DNA of 64,000 bases from Nocardioides baculatus (GTDB taxonomy: Bacteria; Actinomycetota; Actinomycetes; Propionibacteriales; Nocardioidaceae). Location: positions 1 to 64,000 of the forward strand of contig NZ_JAERSG010000002.1 of NCBI RefSeq assembly GCF_016735675.1, in the 5' to 3' direction. Below the pieces are notes generated by a model. It had not been told where the DNA came from, made no database searches, and worked only from the letters and a program-made list of their open reading frames with translations. A program made the translations under genes and the position numbers. Position 1 is the first letter of the stretch; every line of letters starts with the position of its first letter. Shown here in pieces: positions 1 through 7,692 of this stretch.

Positions 1-142
1 CTACCGCGTCATTGGACCGGGCTGCTTCGAGTGGACCAGTCCCCACGGCCATCGGTTCCGACGCGACTTCACCGGCACGCGACTGATCGACGAGCCTGAG
101 ACACCCCCGCCGCCCGGCATCCCGCGACCCCGCCGACGATGA
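1..142 (+). CDS. C-terminal fragment of a DUF222/HNH endonuclease family protein (cut by window edge)
   Basis: Reading from base 2 the frame gives about 46 residues ending at TGA 140-142. It contains FEWTSPHGHRFRRDFTGT, which I recognise as the typical end of actinobacterial DUF222 proteins with a C-terminal HNH nuclease ('W-T-S-P-H-G-H/Y' followed by R-D-x-T-G-T). The HNH core itself lies outside the window, so the nuclease assignment is by family knowledge. These proteins are multi-copy in Nocardioidaceae and their role is unsettled. The gene ends normally and the IS110-type element follows downstream, so it does not look disrupted by that element. Confidence 0.7.
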   Translation, partial: YRVIGPGCFEWTSPHGHRFRRDFTGTRLIDEPETPPPPGIPRPRRR

Positions 143-154
143 CCCCGCCCCGCA

Positions 155-180
155 CCCCGCCAGTCCCCACGATGGCGGGG
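155..180 (+). terminator. Hairpin after the HNH gene, possible terminator
   Basis: Perfect 8-bp inverted repeat CCCCGCCA (155-162) / TGGCGGGG (173-180) with a 10-nt loop, starting 13 bases after the stop codon of the HNH fragment. There is no T-tract, as is common for actinobacterial terminators. It could instead belong to the left end of the insertion sequence. Confidence 0.5.
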
Positions 181-446
181 GCACGATCACGCTCGCTGCA
201 CGAGGTACTCATCGCGGCTACTAAGAGACGTCCCTCAGGATCGGTGTCTGGCCAGACTTCGATCTAGGTGGTCGGCGGGACGCTCTCAATCGCGGCTGCC
301 CACCCGGGCTCTAGGTGTGGCTCTCATCTGGACTGCGACCCGCCGGTCACCGTGACGAGGAGTGGCTCCAGAGGGGTCTGCCCAGCTCGTAGTAGCAATG
401 CCCACCTCGTCGACCCACTGGTTCCAGGCGAAGACGAGGTGAGCAG
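181..446 (+). ncRNA. Structured leader of the IS110 element, candidate bridge RNA
   Basis: The roughly 270 bases before the transposase hold no convincing gene but two clear stem-loops. One (239-264) nests the perfect palindrome GTCTGGCCAGAC inside GATCG/CGATC. The other (403-441) has a perfect 9-bp stem CACCTCGTC/GACGAGGTG with an inner CTGG/CCAG hairpin. The 3' arm of the second includes the purine-rich GAGGTGAG that would serve as ribosome binding site for the ATG at 447, so folding would hide it. In IS110-group elements (IS621 is the characterised case) this region is transcribed as the bridge RNA that pairs with target and donor DNA. The assignment here rests on position and fold only. 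Confidence 0.4.
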
Positions 447-1655
447 ATGAGCGAGAAGAAGAAGGGCGTGATCATCGGGGTCGATCCCCACAAGATGTCG
501 GTCACGATCGAGGTCGTCGATACCCGCGAACGGTTGCTCGGCAGCGGCCGGTTCGACACCAACAACGCCGGCTACGCCGCGATGAGGCGTTATGTGAAGC
601 AGTGGCCCGACCGGGTCTGGGCGGTCGAGGGAGCCAACGGCGCGGGCCGGCCCCTGGCCCAACGGTTAGTCGCCGCGGGCGAGCGGGTGGTCGATGTCCC
701 GGCCAAGCTGGCAGCTCGGGTGCGGCTTTTCGACACCGGTCACAACCGCAAGACCGACGCCCTGGACGCCCACTCCATCGCGGTGGTCGCGGTCCGCACC
801 GAAGGGTTTCGGGTCGTGACCGAGGACGGCGAGCTCGAGGCCCTGCGGATGCTCACCGACCGCCGCGACGAGCTCACCCACCAACGGGTGCAGACGGTCA
901 ACCGGTTGCAGCGTCTGCTCAGCGAGCTGCTGCCTGGCCAGCGCAAACGCGACCTGTCCGCTGCTCAGGCCAAAGCCATGCTGGCAACCGTGCGGCTCCG
1001 CGACATCGCGGGCAAGACCCGCCGCCGGATGGCCGCTGAGGAGATCGCTGACCTGGTCGCGGTCGATGCGAAGCTGAAGAAGATCAAGGCCGAGCTGAAG
1101 GCCGCGGTCACCGCCCGCGGATCCGGGCTGATGGACATCTACGGCGTTGGCCCGGCCGGCGCTGCCCGGGTGCTGGCCGACGTCGGCGACGTGGCCCGGT
1201 TCGCCGATCGCAACCGGTTCGCGTCCTGGACCGGCACCGCGCCCCTGGACGCCTCGTCCGGGGAGCAGAACCGGCACCGGTTGTCCCGGGCCGGGAACCG
1301 GCGGATGAACCACGTCCTGCATGTCGCGGCGATCGTGCAGATCCGTCACGACACCGAGGGCCGGGCCTACTACCGACGCAAGCTCGACGCCGGCAAGACA
1401 CCGATGGAAGCACTGAGGTGCCTGAAGCGGCGTCTGTCCGACGTCGTCTACCGCCAGCTCGTCGCCGACGCCCAGCGGATGAGGCAGTCGGATGAGGCGG
1501 GTCCGGGAGGGCACTGCGGGGCGGCTCTTCAATCCAGCGCGGCCGACTCGCACCCGCTCATCGACACTTCGGATCAGCCACTTCCCGGACCCGCAAAGCC
1601 GACGCTACGCCGACCCTTAGCCAGCCGGAAGACCCTCGCTACGAGCGCTCCTTGA
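447..1655 (+). CDS. IS110 family transposase (DEDD recombinase)
   Basis: A 402-residue recombinase of normal IS110 length. The N-terminal DEDD_Tnp_IS110 (RuvC-like) domain starts with GVDPHK and shows the expected acidic residues D13, E61, D104 and D107 (in KTDALDAH). A coiled region follows. The Transposase_20 domain near residues 228-300 contains GVGP, then DASSGEQNRHRLSRAGNRR, where a serine of the ASSG motif (270/271) should be the nucleophile. All catalytic positions look intact, so the gene could be active. The ATG at 447 is preceded by GAGGTGAG, which lies in a stem of the leader. The C-terminal 50 residues are Pro/Ser-rich tail. It uses a bridge RNA in characterised relatives; that is family knowledge. 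Confidence 0.93.
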   Translation: MSEKKKGVIIGVDPHKMSVTIEVVDTRERLLGSGRFDTNNAGYAAMRRYVKQWPDRVWAVEGANGAGRPLAQRLVAAGERVVDVPAKLAARVRLFDTGHNRKTDALDAHSIAVVAVRTEGFRVVTEDGELEALRMLTDRRDELTHQRVQTVNRLQRLLSELLPGQRKRDLSAAQAKAMLATVRLRDIAGKTRRRMAAEEIADLVAVDAKLKKIKAELKAAVTARGSGLMDIYGVGPAGAARVLADVGDVARFADRNRFASWTGTAPLDASSGEQNRHRLSRAGNRRMNHVLHVAAIVQIRHDTEGRAYYRRKLDAGKTPMEALRCLKRRLSDVVYRQLVADAQRMRQSDEAGPGGHCGAALQSSAADSHPLIDTSDQPLPGPAKPTLRRPLASRKTLATSAP

Positions 1656-1714
1656 CACAGAGGGGAGCCAGATGCGGAAGCTCATCGACCCGTGCCATCC
1701 AGTGCCGGGCCGTT

Positions 1715-1734
1715 GCGCCACTGCGGCGTGGCGC
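1715..1734 (-). terminator. Hairpin terminator of the small membrane protein gene
   Basis: Perfect 7-bp inverted repeat GCGCCAC (1715-1721) / GTGGCGC (1728-1734) with a 6-nt loop, 2 bases beyond the stop codon of the minus-strand gene at 1737. No U-tract. Confidence 0.45.
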
Positions 1735-1736
1735 CG

Positions 1737-1904
1737 TCAGGATCGTTCGATACGGCGAGTGGCGTCGGCAGCGAACCAGCCGACGGCAAGGAGCAGCAGC
1801 ACCCCACCGAGGAGTCGTTCCGGACCCGGTCCCTGGATGAGCAACCCGATGCCAGTGACGGCTGCGACAGGGCAGATGACCAGGAGGACCAGCAGCCGGA
1901 CCAT
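1737..1904 (-). CDS. Small two-helix membrane protein, function unknown
   Basis: Encodes 55 residues with two hydrophobic segments: MVRLLVLLVICPVAAVTGIG near residues 1-20 and LLGGVLLLLAVGWFAA near 32-48, ending in a basic/acidic tail RRIERS. The open frame extends further upstream, but that part is Cys/His-rich and unlike a protein. The ATG at 1904 has a strong GAGGAGG site at the right spacing, so I start there. It sits between the insertion sequence and a minus-strand gene that ends upstream of it, and may be the end of that transcription unit. I do not recognise a family. Confidence 0.6.
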   Translation of the reverse strand: MVRLLVLLVICPVAAVTGIGLLIQGPGPERLLGGVLLLLAVGWFAADATRRIERS

Positions 1905-2007
1905 CTCGTCATGCCTCCTCGAGCAGTGGGTCAGGACAAGGCTGGCCACTGACTCGTGCGCGGGTGGTCGATGACACGTCAGGCAGTGACATCGGCACGT
2001 CCGGGCG

Positions 2008-2565
2008 TCAGCCGGAAGGCCCGTCGAGCGCTTCACGTCGCCGCTCGGTCGCCGGGCGCGTCAGCGCGAGGAGGTCGAAGCGGGCCAGTCCGACCATCAC
2101 CTCGGCCTCGTCGACGTCGAGCAGCTGCGCGACCCGGACGAGCGCCTCGTCCGTGCTCTCCGCTTCCATGACCAGGCGCAGCACGTCGGCCGCGTTGTCG
2201 TGGACGGCCTGGGTGAACCGCAGGCGGCGGCGCCTCTGCTCCTCGGCGACCTCGGGATCTTGCGGATCGGGTGAGCGCAGCACGACGTCGGCGGCGTAGC
2301 GGTCCCCGTCGATCGCCCACAGGCGGTCGATGCGTGTCGCCACGGTGGTCAGGGCCGCGATGACCTCCGGCACCTGGTCGGTGCGGACCACCGCGGGTCC
2401 GCCATCGGACGTCCGCAGGCGCACGTGTGGACCCGGCGTGCCGCTGTCGGCGTGGCTCGCGAACCATCCCTCGCAGACGAGGCGCTGCCCTCGACGCCCG
2501 GTGTCGGTGCTGACCTGCGCATCGTCGTCGGGGCCGTGCTCAGGATCGGCGTCGGTCGGGGACAT
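2008..2565 (-). CDS. Uncharacterised protein with a C-terminal GyrA-like helical motif
   Basis: A 185-residue soluble protein with an acidic, disordered N-terminus (about 25 residues). A middle section ('GPHVRLRTSDGGPAVVRTD') looks like a small beta domain. The C-terminal 75 residues, from RFTQAVHDNAADVLRLVMEA to ARFDLLALTRPATERRREAL, resemble the coiled-coil end of DNA gyrase/topoisomerase IV subunit A (helix, 'a.s.deA...l', 'D.dea.a..gl.rf.lltl'). No catalytic tyrosine domain is present, so it is not a topoisomerase. The start fits a leaderless promoter: TAGCGT lies 6 nt before the ATG at 2565. The gyrase resemblance is by eye; function is unknown. Confidence 0.7.
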   Translation of the reverse strand: MSPTDADPEHGPDDDAQVSTDTGRRGQRLVCEGWFASHADSGTPGPHVRLRTSDGGPAVVRTDQVPEVIAALTTVATRIDRLWAIDGDRYAADVVLRSPDPQDPEVAEEQRRRRLRFTQAVHDNAADVLRLVMEAESTDEALVRVAQLLDVDEAEVMVGLARFDLLALTRPATERRREALDGPSG

Positions 2566-2646
2566 GCCCCGACGCTAGCGACCCGCCCGCTCCCACGCGC
2601 GGATCTCGACCGGGCACAGGTGGATGCACGTGGCAGGCTCTGGATC

Positions 2647-3024
2647 GTGTCCCACACCATCACCGGCCTGGTCGGCGTGTACGACGCCGACGGCGGCCTG
2701 CTCGGCGAGGCGGCGTACGTCTGGGGCAAGGTGCGCGGCACTCGCCACTGCTCCCTGTGCGACATCACGCACGGCACGCTCCGCCGCAAGCCCGAGTGGG
2801 ACCGGATGGTCGCGGAGCTCGGGACGCCCGTCGACCTGGTCCACCTCAACGAGATGCCGCCCGACGTGCGCGCGGCGGTCGCCGAGTGCGGTGCGCCGGT
2901 GGTCCTGGCGCGGACGGTCGACGGCGTGCAGCCCCTCGTGCGCGCCGATGAGCTCGACGACCTGCACGGCTCGGTGGATCGGCTCGGCACGCTCCTGCGC
3001 GAGCGCATCGAGGCCGCCACGTGA
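2647..3024 (+). CDS. Uncharacterised small protein with a CxxC motif, coupled to tspO
   Basis: Encodes 125 residues beginning VSHTITGLVGVYDADGGLLG and containing YVWGKVRGTRHCSLCDITHG, a Cys-x-x-Cys with nearby His that could bind a metal or be redox active. No signal peptide or membrane segment. The open frame extends 220 bases further upstream, but the GTG at 2647 opens the conserved-looking part and has CAGGCT, a near match to the leaderless -10, exactly 7 nt before it. The last codons overlap the GTG of the TspO gene (GTGA), so the two are translationally coupled. I do not know the family; a regulatory or haem/tetrapyrrole link to TspO would be guesswork. Confidence 0.7.
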   Translation: MSHTITGLVGVYDADGGLLGEAAYVWGKVRGTRHCSLCDITHGTLRRKPEWDRMVAELGTPVDLVHLNEMPPDVRAAVAECGAPVVLARTVDGVQPLVRADELDDLHGSVDRLGTLLRERIEAAT

Positions 3025-3488
3025 GTGCCGGCTGGGTGGACACGGTGGTGTGGATCGCGATCGTCGCGGTCTATGCCGCCCTGGCGAGCACCTGGACCGC
3101 CCACGATCCCGGCTGGTACGCGGGACTCGCGAGGCCCTCCTTCCAGCCGCCGGACGTGGTCTTCGGGATCATGTGGCCGCTCAACTTCCTGGCCCTGTTC
3201 GCGGTCGGGGTGTGGTTCACCCGGTCGTCCGCCGCGGAGGACGTCTGGCCGACGATGGCCGTGCTGGCGGTCTCGGTGGTCGCCGCCCTCGCCTGGGCCT
3301 GGCTGTTCTACGTCCCGCACCGCATCGGGGCCGCGACGGTCGCGCTCGGCGTGGCGGCGGTCCTCACCTGGGTCCTCGTGGCGCTGGTCGCGCGGTCGCT
3401 GCCGTGGGCCGGCGTCCTGCTGGTGCCGTACGCCGCCTGGCTGAGCATCGCGACGGCGCTGTCGGTGCAGTACGCGCGCCTCAACTGA
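3021..3488 (+). CDS. tspO: TspO/MBR family membrane protein
   Basis: A 155-residue, five-helix membrane protein of usual TspO length. The motif WYAGLARPSFQPPDVVFGIMW, in the loop after helix 1 and into helix 2, is the hallmark of the family ('W-Y-x-x-L-x-K/R-P-x-F-x-P-P'). The last helix contains VPYAAWLSIATALSVQYARLN, matching the family's ligand-pocket helix 5. TspO proteins bind porphyrins and affect tetrapyrrole efflux or stress signalling. The GTG start overlaps the stop of the preceding CxxC-protein gene by GTGA, which implies coupled expression. Function in this organism is inferred from the family. Confidence 0.9.
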   Translation: MSAGWVDTVVWIAIVAVYAALASTWTAHDPGWYAGLARPSFQPPDVVFGIMWPLNFLALFAVGVWFTRSSAAEDVWPTMAVLAVSVVAALAWAWLFYVPHRIGAATVALGVAAVLTWVLVALVARSLPWAGVLLVPYAAWLSIATALSVQYARLN

Positions 3489-3510
3489 CGCCGGCCCTAG
3501 GCTCGCTCCC

Positions 3511-4083
3511 ATGTTCCGCGTGACGACGATCCTCGTCCTGCTGGCCGTCCTGGCCCCCACCTTCACGACACCGGCCGAGGCCGCCGTGGCCGAGCGCGCC
3601 GAGCGGCGCGTGGTGACGTACTCCGTCATCACCCGGGGCAAGGTCACCGCGTCGATGGAGGTCTTCCGCCGCCAGGCGCGGGAGACGTACGACGACGAGC
3701 GCGGCTGGCGGGCCGGCGGCGTGGAGCTCCGCCGGGTGCGGCGCGGCGGCGACTTCACGCTGGTCCTCGCGGCCGCGCGTGCGGTGCCGAGCTTCTCCTC
3801 GAGCTGCTCGGCGCAGTGGTCGTGCCGGGTGGGGCGCTACGTGATCATCAACCAGTACCGGTGGCGGCACGCCTCCGTCGCGTGGAACCGCTCGGGCAGG
3901 TCGCTCCGCGACTACCGCCACCTGGTGGTCAACCACGAGACCGGCCACTGGCTCGGGCTCGGGCACGCGACGTGCCCGAGCCGCGGCAGCAAGGCGCCGG
4001 TGATGATGCAGCAGTCCAAGGGCACCGGAGGCTGCCGGCTCAACCCCTGGCCGCTCCCGCGGGAGGCGGCCAGGGTCAGGTGA
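3511..4083 (+). CDS. Secreted DUF3152 protein with a metzincin-like zinc motif
   Basis: 190 residues with a clear signal peptide (cleavage expected after TTPAEAA near residue 25). The C-terminal half contains VVNHETGHWLGLGHATCP, a HExxHxxGxxH zinc-binding motif in the form seen in DUF3152 proteins and metzincin peptidases, followed by VMMQQ, reminiscent of the metzincin Met-turn. Four or more cysteines suggest disulfides. TAGGCT precedes the ATG by 7 nt, consistent with a leaderless transcript. Peptidase activity is possible from the motif but, to my knowledge, unproven for DUF3152. The gene is convergent with the CotH gene, 18 bases away. Confidence 0.88.
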   Translation: MFRVTTILVLLAVLAPTFTTPAEAAVAERAERRVVTYSVITRGKVTASMEVFRRQARETYDDERGWRAGGVELRRVRRGGDFTLVLAAARAVPSFSSSCSAQWSCRVGRYVIINQYRWRHASVAWNRSGRSLRDYRHLVVNHETGHWLGLGHATCPSRGSKAPVMMQQSKGTGGCRLNPWPLPREAARVR

Positions 4084-4101
4084 TCCGGGTCGGGTGAGCC
4101 G

Positions 4102-5661
4102 TCAGCGCTTGTTGGCGTCGATCACCACGAGACCGATCCCGGGAGAGCCCACCAGCACCCCGTTGGAGGCCGCGCGGAGGGTGACGGCGACCAGCTCGCG
4201 CTCCTCGGTGACGTCGTCGTCGAGGATCCGCACCGGGACGTAGTGGCGCACCTCCCCGGGAGCGAAGGTGAACTGACCCTCGGCCGCGACGAAGTCGACG
4301 CCGGCCTCGGCGCTCACCCCGGTGACAGACCACGACACGTCGACGGCCGTGGTCATCGGGTCCTGCAGGTCGACGGGCACCCATACCGTGCGCTCGCGCT
4401 CGGTCGTGCGGCCGCGGAGGTCACCTACACGCACCTCGTTGCGGCTCATCCAGTGCGCCCGACCGGCGAGCCAGTCGCCGACGAACTCGACCTCGCCCTT
4501 GCGGGTGCGGGCGTGGCGGGTCCACTCGAGGTCGGCGTCGCCGGCGTGCCACAGGTCCCAGTCGGCCTCGGCCGACGGGGCGAGGGTCGCCGCGGCCTGC
4601 GGCAGCTGGGCGAGGACCGCGTCGACGGTCGGTCGCAGCACCTGCCAGCGCTTCTTGACCCGCCGGGCGAAGCCCGGGTCCTGCAGCAGCCGCGACATCC
4701 AGCTCGCGCCGGTCCGGGTGTACCACCCCTCGGGTGGCGTGGAGGCCTTCCACTTCGTCCCGGCGCTGAGGTCGAAGTCCCACACGGGTCCGAAGACGAA
4801 CCGCTTGCCGGGGATCCAGCTGAAGTTCACGCTCGACTGGAAGTTCGAGTCCTGGTTGGCGAACAGCTCCTCGACGAGGTACCAGTCGATGAGCCGTCGT
4901 ACGTCGACGTAGTTCCGGTAGCCGATCTTGGGATCGGCGAAGTCGGGCCCGTAGAGGACCTTCTCGAACCGCGTCACCGCACCGCGCACCTGCCGGCGCT
5001 GCTTCCTGGTCACCTCGTCGGGGTCCTTGAAGGCGATCGCGGAGCCGCGCTTGGTGCGGAAGCCCGGCTCGCCGTCGCGCAGGTAGCGCTTGTTGAACTC
5101 GAGCAGGTAGCCGTCGTCGGGCAGGTCCACACGGTCGCCGCCCTCCTCGACCTGCTCGGTGAGCATGTAGAGGCCCTGCGACTGGCCGTTGAGCACGACG
5201 TCGACGAAGCGGAACTTCGGCGTCCAGGCGAGTCGCGTCTGGGCGGCGATGGCGAACGCCGTGGCCGTACGCAGGCCGCTGCGGTCGCCGTAGTTGGCCA
5301 GCAGCACCCACTCGTCGTGGGCGTCGTCGCCGACGAGGGCGGCGTCCTCCTCGAGCTTGAGCTTGTAGGGCTTCTTGGCCCAGCTCCAGCTCGAGTTGCC
5401 GCGCCCACGAACCTCGGTGGTGTGCGTGACGCCGTCGAGGGTGACCGTGCCGGGCACGTAGTCCTCACGCCCGACCGGCGCGCCCAGTGTGTCGATGACG
5501 AGCTGGGTCGGCGGTGCCGGCGGCCAGCCGACGGCGGCCGCCGCAGCAGGGTCGGGCTCCGCGGCCGAGCCCGGGGACAGGGGCGCGAGGAGCGCCGCCG
5601 TGACGGACACGGCTACGGCCGCACACAGGGCTGGAACGCGCGTGACGATGTGCTCGAACAT
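4102..5661 (-). CDS. Secreted CotH-kinase-like protein with C-terminal Calx-beta domain
   Basis: 519 residues. The signal peptide runs to about SPGSAAEPD near residue 35. The CotH domain occupies roughly residues 60-390, with RGRGNSSWSWAKKPYKLKL, LLANYGDRSGLRTATAF, EQVEEGGDRVDLPDDGYLLE and GPVWDFDLSAGTKW; this family includes atypical protein kinases. Residues about 410-515 form a Calx-beta-like domain ('DPMTTAVDVSWSVTGVSAEA', 'LDDDVTEERELVAVTL') that may bind calcium. The ATG at 5661 has GGGGGAG as ribosome binding site; a longer frame upstream has no such support and overlaps the next gene. The upstream neighbour on the same strand is a secreted phosphodiesterase. Confidence 0.88.
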   Translation of the reverse strand: MFEHIVTRVPALCAAVAVSVTAALLAPLSPGSAAEPDPAAAAAVGWPPAPPTQLVIDTLGAPVGREDYVPGTVTLDGVTHTTEVRGRGNSSWSWAKKPYKLKLEEDAALVGDDAHDEWVLLANYGDRSGLRTATAFAIAAQTRLAWTPKFRFVDVVLNGQSQGLYMLTEQVEEGGDRVDLPDDGYLLEFNKRYLRDGEPGFRTKRGSAIAFKDPDEVTRKQRRQVRGAVTRFEKVLYGPDFADPKIGYRNYVDVRRLIDWYLVEELFANQDSNFQSSVNFSWIPGKRFVFGPVWDFDLSAGTKWKASTPPEGWYTRTGASWMSRLLQDPGFARRVKKRWQVLRPTVDAVLAQLPQAAATLAPSAEADWDLWHAGDADLEWTRHARTRKGEVEFVGDWLAGRAHWMSRNEVRVGDLRGRTTERERTVWVPVDLQDPMTTAVDVSWSVTGVSAEAGVDFVAAEGQFTFAPGEVRHYVPVRILDDDVTEERELVAVTLRAASNGVLVGSPGIGLVVIDANKR

Positions 5662-5716
5662 GGTGAAGCTCCCCCTTGACGACCCGGCCGGCTGCCCGGA
5701 ACCCGGGCACTGTACG

Positions 5717-6772
5717 TCAGTTCGGGAGTGAGACGTCCAGGTCCTGCGCGGAGTTGTGCTCACTTCCGGGGACGGGGCCGAGGTCGAGCAGGTCGAGGGC
5801 GAGGTTGGCCAGGTCGCCGTTGCGGACCGGCTGGACCGACGCGCGGTAGGTGGTGCGCCGGGTGCCGGGGTCGCGGTAGTCGTCGGCGTTGAGGTCGTAG
5901 AGGTCGGCGCCCGCAGCCACGCCGGGACCGGCCACCATGAAGGCGACGCGGTAGTTGGCGAGCTTCGTGGCGTCGGAGTGGTCCTTGCCCCGACCGCCGT
6001 GGTCGCTGGTGAGGATGATCGCGGTGCTGCCGGCCCGCAGCGGGTCGGAGCGCACGGCTCCGACGATCTCGCCGACGAGGGCGTCGACCTTGCGGACGGC
6101 GCGCAGGTAGGCCTTCGACATGAAGCCCTTGTCGTGGCCGACCGCGTCCGGCAGCGACAGGTGCACGAAGCGGAAGGCCCGGGTCTCGTCGACCAGGTCG
6201 CGACGCACCGAGCGCGCGAGCACGGCGTTGTCCAGGCGGATCCGCGTCGTGTCGATGCTGAGCGGCCAGCTGCGCTTCCAGAGCGAGAACTTCGTCTTGC
6301 TGGCGAACAGCGCAGTGCTACCGCCGGCCTCGTGGATCGAGGTGAAGACCGACTCGATGCGCGTGCCCGCCGCGGCCTGCACGGTCGCCGGGCGGCGGCG
6401 GTCGTCGTTCCACGTCACGCCGTGACCGCCGGTGGCCGCCTCGATGCGACGCCCGGTGACCATGCCGGTGTGGTTGGGCAGCGTGATCGTCTTCTCGTGC
6501 TCGGTGCGTGCATTGAGCGTCGAGGCGCCGGTCGCCATCAGGTCGTGGAGGTGCGGCGTGCCGGCGGTGCCGAGCTGCTCGAGCGCGTCGGGGTTGAGCC
6601 CGTCGATCGAGATCGCGAGGACTGAGGTGATCGCGTCGTCGAGCGACCTCTTCTGCGCGTGCGTCTCGACGACGGGTGAGTCGCCGGTCGGCACCAGCGC
6701 GGGCGCCGAGGCCCCCGCGAGGACGATGCTGCTGCAGGTGAGCACGGACACGAGCACGGATCGCAGGGCCAC
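5717..6772 (-). CDS. Secreted alkaline-phosphatase-superfamily phosphodiesterase (nucleotide pyrophosphatase type)
   Basis: 351 residues with an N-terminal signal peptide ending near APALVPTG. The metal and nucleophile motifs of the type I phosphodiesterase/nucleotide pyrophosphatase family are visible: SIDGLNPDAL, then TITLPNHTGMVTGRR with the nucleophilic threonine and the P-N-H, DAVGHDKGF (D-x-x-G-H) and TSDHGGRGKDHSD. The protein probably hydrolyses phosphodiester or pyrophosphate bonds outside the membrane with two metal ions; the substrate cannot be read from the sequence. The GTG start follows TAGGGT by 6 nt, fitting a leaderless message. Divergent from murI; the two promoters share about 90 bases. 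Confidence 0.88.
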   Translation of the reverse strand: MALRSVLVSVLTCSSIVLAGASAPALVPTGDSPVVETHAQKRSLDDAITSVLAISIDGLNPDALEQLGTAGTPHLHDLMATGASTLNARTEHEKTITLPNHTGMVTGRRIEAATGGHGVTWNDDRRRPATVQAAAGTRIESVFTSIHEAGGSTALFASKTKFSLWKRSWPLSIDTTRIRLDNAVLARSVRRDLVDETRAFRFVHLSLPDAVGHDKGFMSKAYLRAVRKVDALVGEIVGAVRSDPLRAGSTAIILTSDHGGRGKDHSDATKLANYRVAFMVAGPGVAAGADLYDLNADDYRDPGTRRTTYRASVQPVRNGDLANLALDLLDLGPVPGSEHNSAQDLDVSLPN

Positions 6773-6863
6773 CGAGCGACCCTAACGCGTGCGACCCGGT
6801 GTGACGGGGTCGACGCGTCGATGGGCGTGACCGGTGACCCGTCCAGCGCCTAGCCTGCTGCCT

Positions 6864-7685
6864 GTGCCGACCCCCAGCCCGACGAGCGCCGATGCCCCGA
6901 TCGGCATCTTCGACTCCGGCTTCGGTGGCCTGACCGTCGCGCGCTCGGTGATCGACCAGCTCCCGCACGAGTCGGTGGTCTACCTCGGCGACACCGCCCG
7001 TCAGCCCTACGGCCAGAAGCCGATCGGCGAGGTCCGCGAGTACGCGCTCGAGTGCCTCGACCACCTCTACGAGCAGGGCGTCAAGGCACTCGTCATCGCC
7101 TGCAACTCCGCCAGCGCCGCGATGCTGCGCGACGCCCGCGAGCGCTACGACGTACCCGTCGTCGAGGTGATCCTCCCGGCCGCCCGCCGCGCCGCGGCCG
7201 CCACCCGCAACCGCCGGGTCGGCGTCATCTGCACCCGCGCCACGGCCAGCTCGATGGCGTACGACGACGCCTTCGCCGCCGCGCCCCACCTCGACCTGCA
7301 CATCCAGGCGTGCCCGAGCTTCGTCGACTACGTGGAGCAGGGGATCACCGGCGGTGACGAGCTCCTCGCCGCCGCCCACGAGTACCTCGACCCGCTGGCC
7401 GCCGCCGGTGTCGACACCCTCATCCTCGGCTGCACCCACTACCCGCTGCTGACCGGCGTCATCTCCTACGTGATGGGCGACGAGGTCACCCTCGTGAGCT
7501 CGGCGGAGGAGTGCGCCAAGGACGTCTACAAGATGCTCGCCCGCACCGGGCTGATGCGCGAGGGCGGCGACGCCGAGTACACGTTCTCGACCACCGGCAG
7601 CCCCGAGGACTTCGCGACCATCGGCCGCCGGTTCCTCGGCTCCGAGCTCCTCGGCGCGAGCCAGTTCGCCGGCGGGCTGAGGTGA
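6864..7685 (+). CDS. murI: Glutamate racemase
   Basis: 273 residues; converts L- to D-glutamate for peptidoglycan, in the cytoplasm, without cofactor. Both catalytic cysteines are present, in ACNSASAA and GCTHYPLL, with the N-terminal [11 protein letters not shown] and [11 protein letters not shown] motifs. The frame is open from 6834, but the GTG at 6864 has TAGCCT exactly 7 nt before it, so I take this as a leaderless start. It is the first gene of the actinobacterial cluster murI - MBL phosphodiesterase - rph - rdgB, the order seen in Mycobacterium tuberculosis Rv1338-Rv1341. The next gene starts 7 nt after the stop. Confidence 0.95.
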   Translation: MPTPSPTSADAPIGIFDSGFGGLTVARSVIDQLPHESVVYLGDTARQPYGQKPIGEVREYALECLDHLYEQGVKALVIACNSASAAMLRDARERYDVPVVEVILPAARRAAAATRNRRVGVICTRATASSMAYDDAFAAAPHLDLHIQACPSFVDYVEQGITGGDELLAAAHEYLDPLAAAGVDTLILGCTHYPLLTGVISYVMGDEVTLVSSAEECAKDVYKMLARTGLMREGGDAEYTFSTTGSPEDFATIGRRFLGSELLGASQFAGGLR

Positions 7686-7692
7686 TCCGGGC

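Larger units (their letters stand above)
181..1655 (+). mobile_element. IS110-family insertion sequence (ends not resolved)
   Basis: One transposase gene of the DEDD/Piv type preceded by about 270 bases of non-coding, structured DNA and followed by almost none before the next, opposing small gene. A long non-coding left end and a short right end is the arrangement of the IS110 group, in which the leader specifies a bridge RNA. Elements of this family lack clear terminal inverted repeats and target duplications, and I could not place the exact ends from this single copy. The given limits are the hairpin edge on the left and the transposase stop on the right. Confidence 0.6.

Noticed and set aside
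1..1655. Defence island around the HNH fragment and IS element
   Set aside because: Only one partial DUF222-HNH gene and an insertion sequence; no restriction, toxin-antitoxin or nucleotide-signalling partner.
2349..3758. A 469-codon minus-strand frame across tspO and the DUF3152 start
   Set aside because: Antisense to genes with signal peptide, membrane helices and family motifs.
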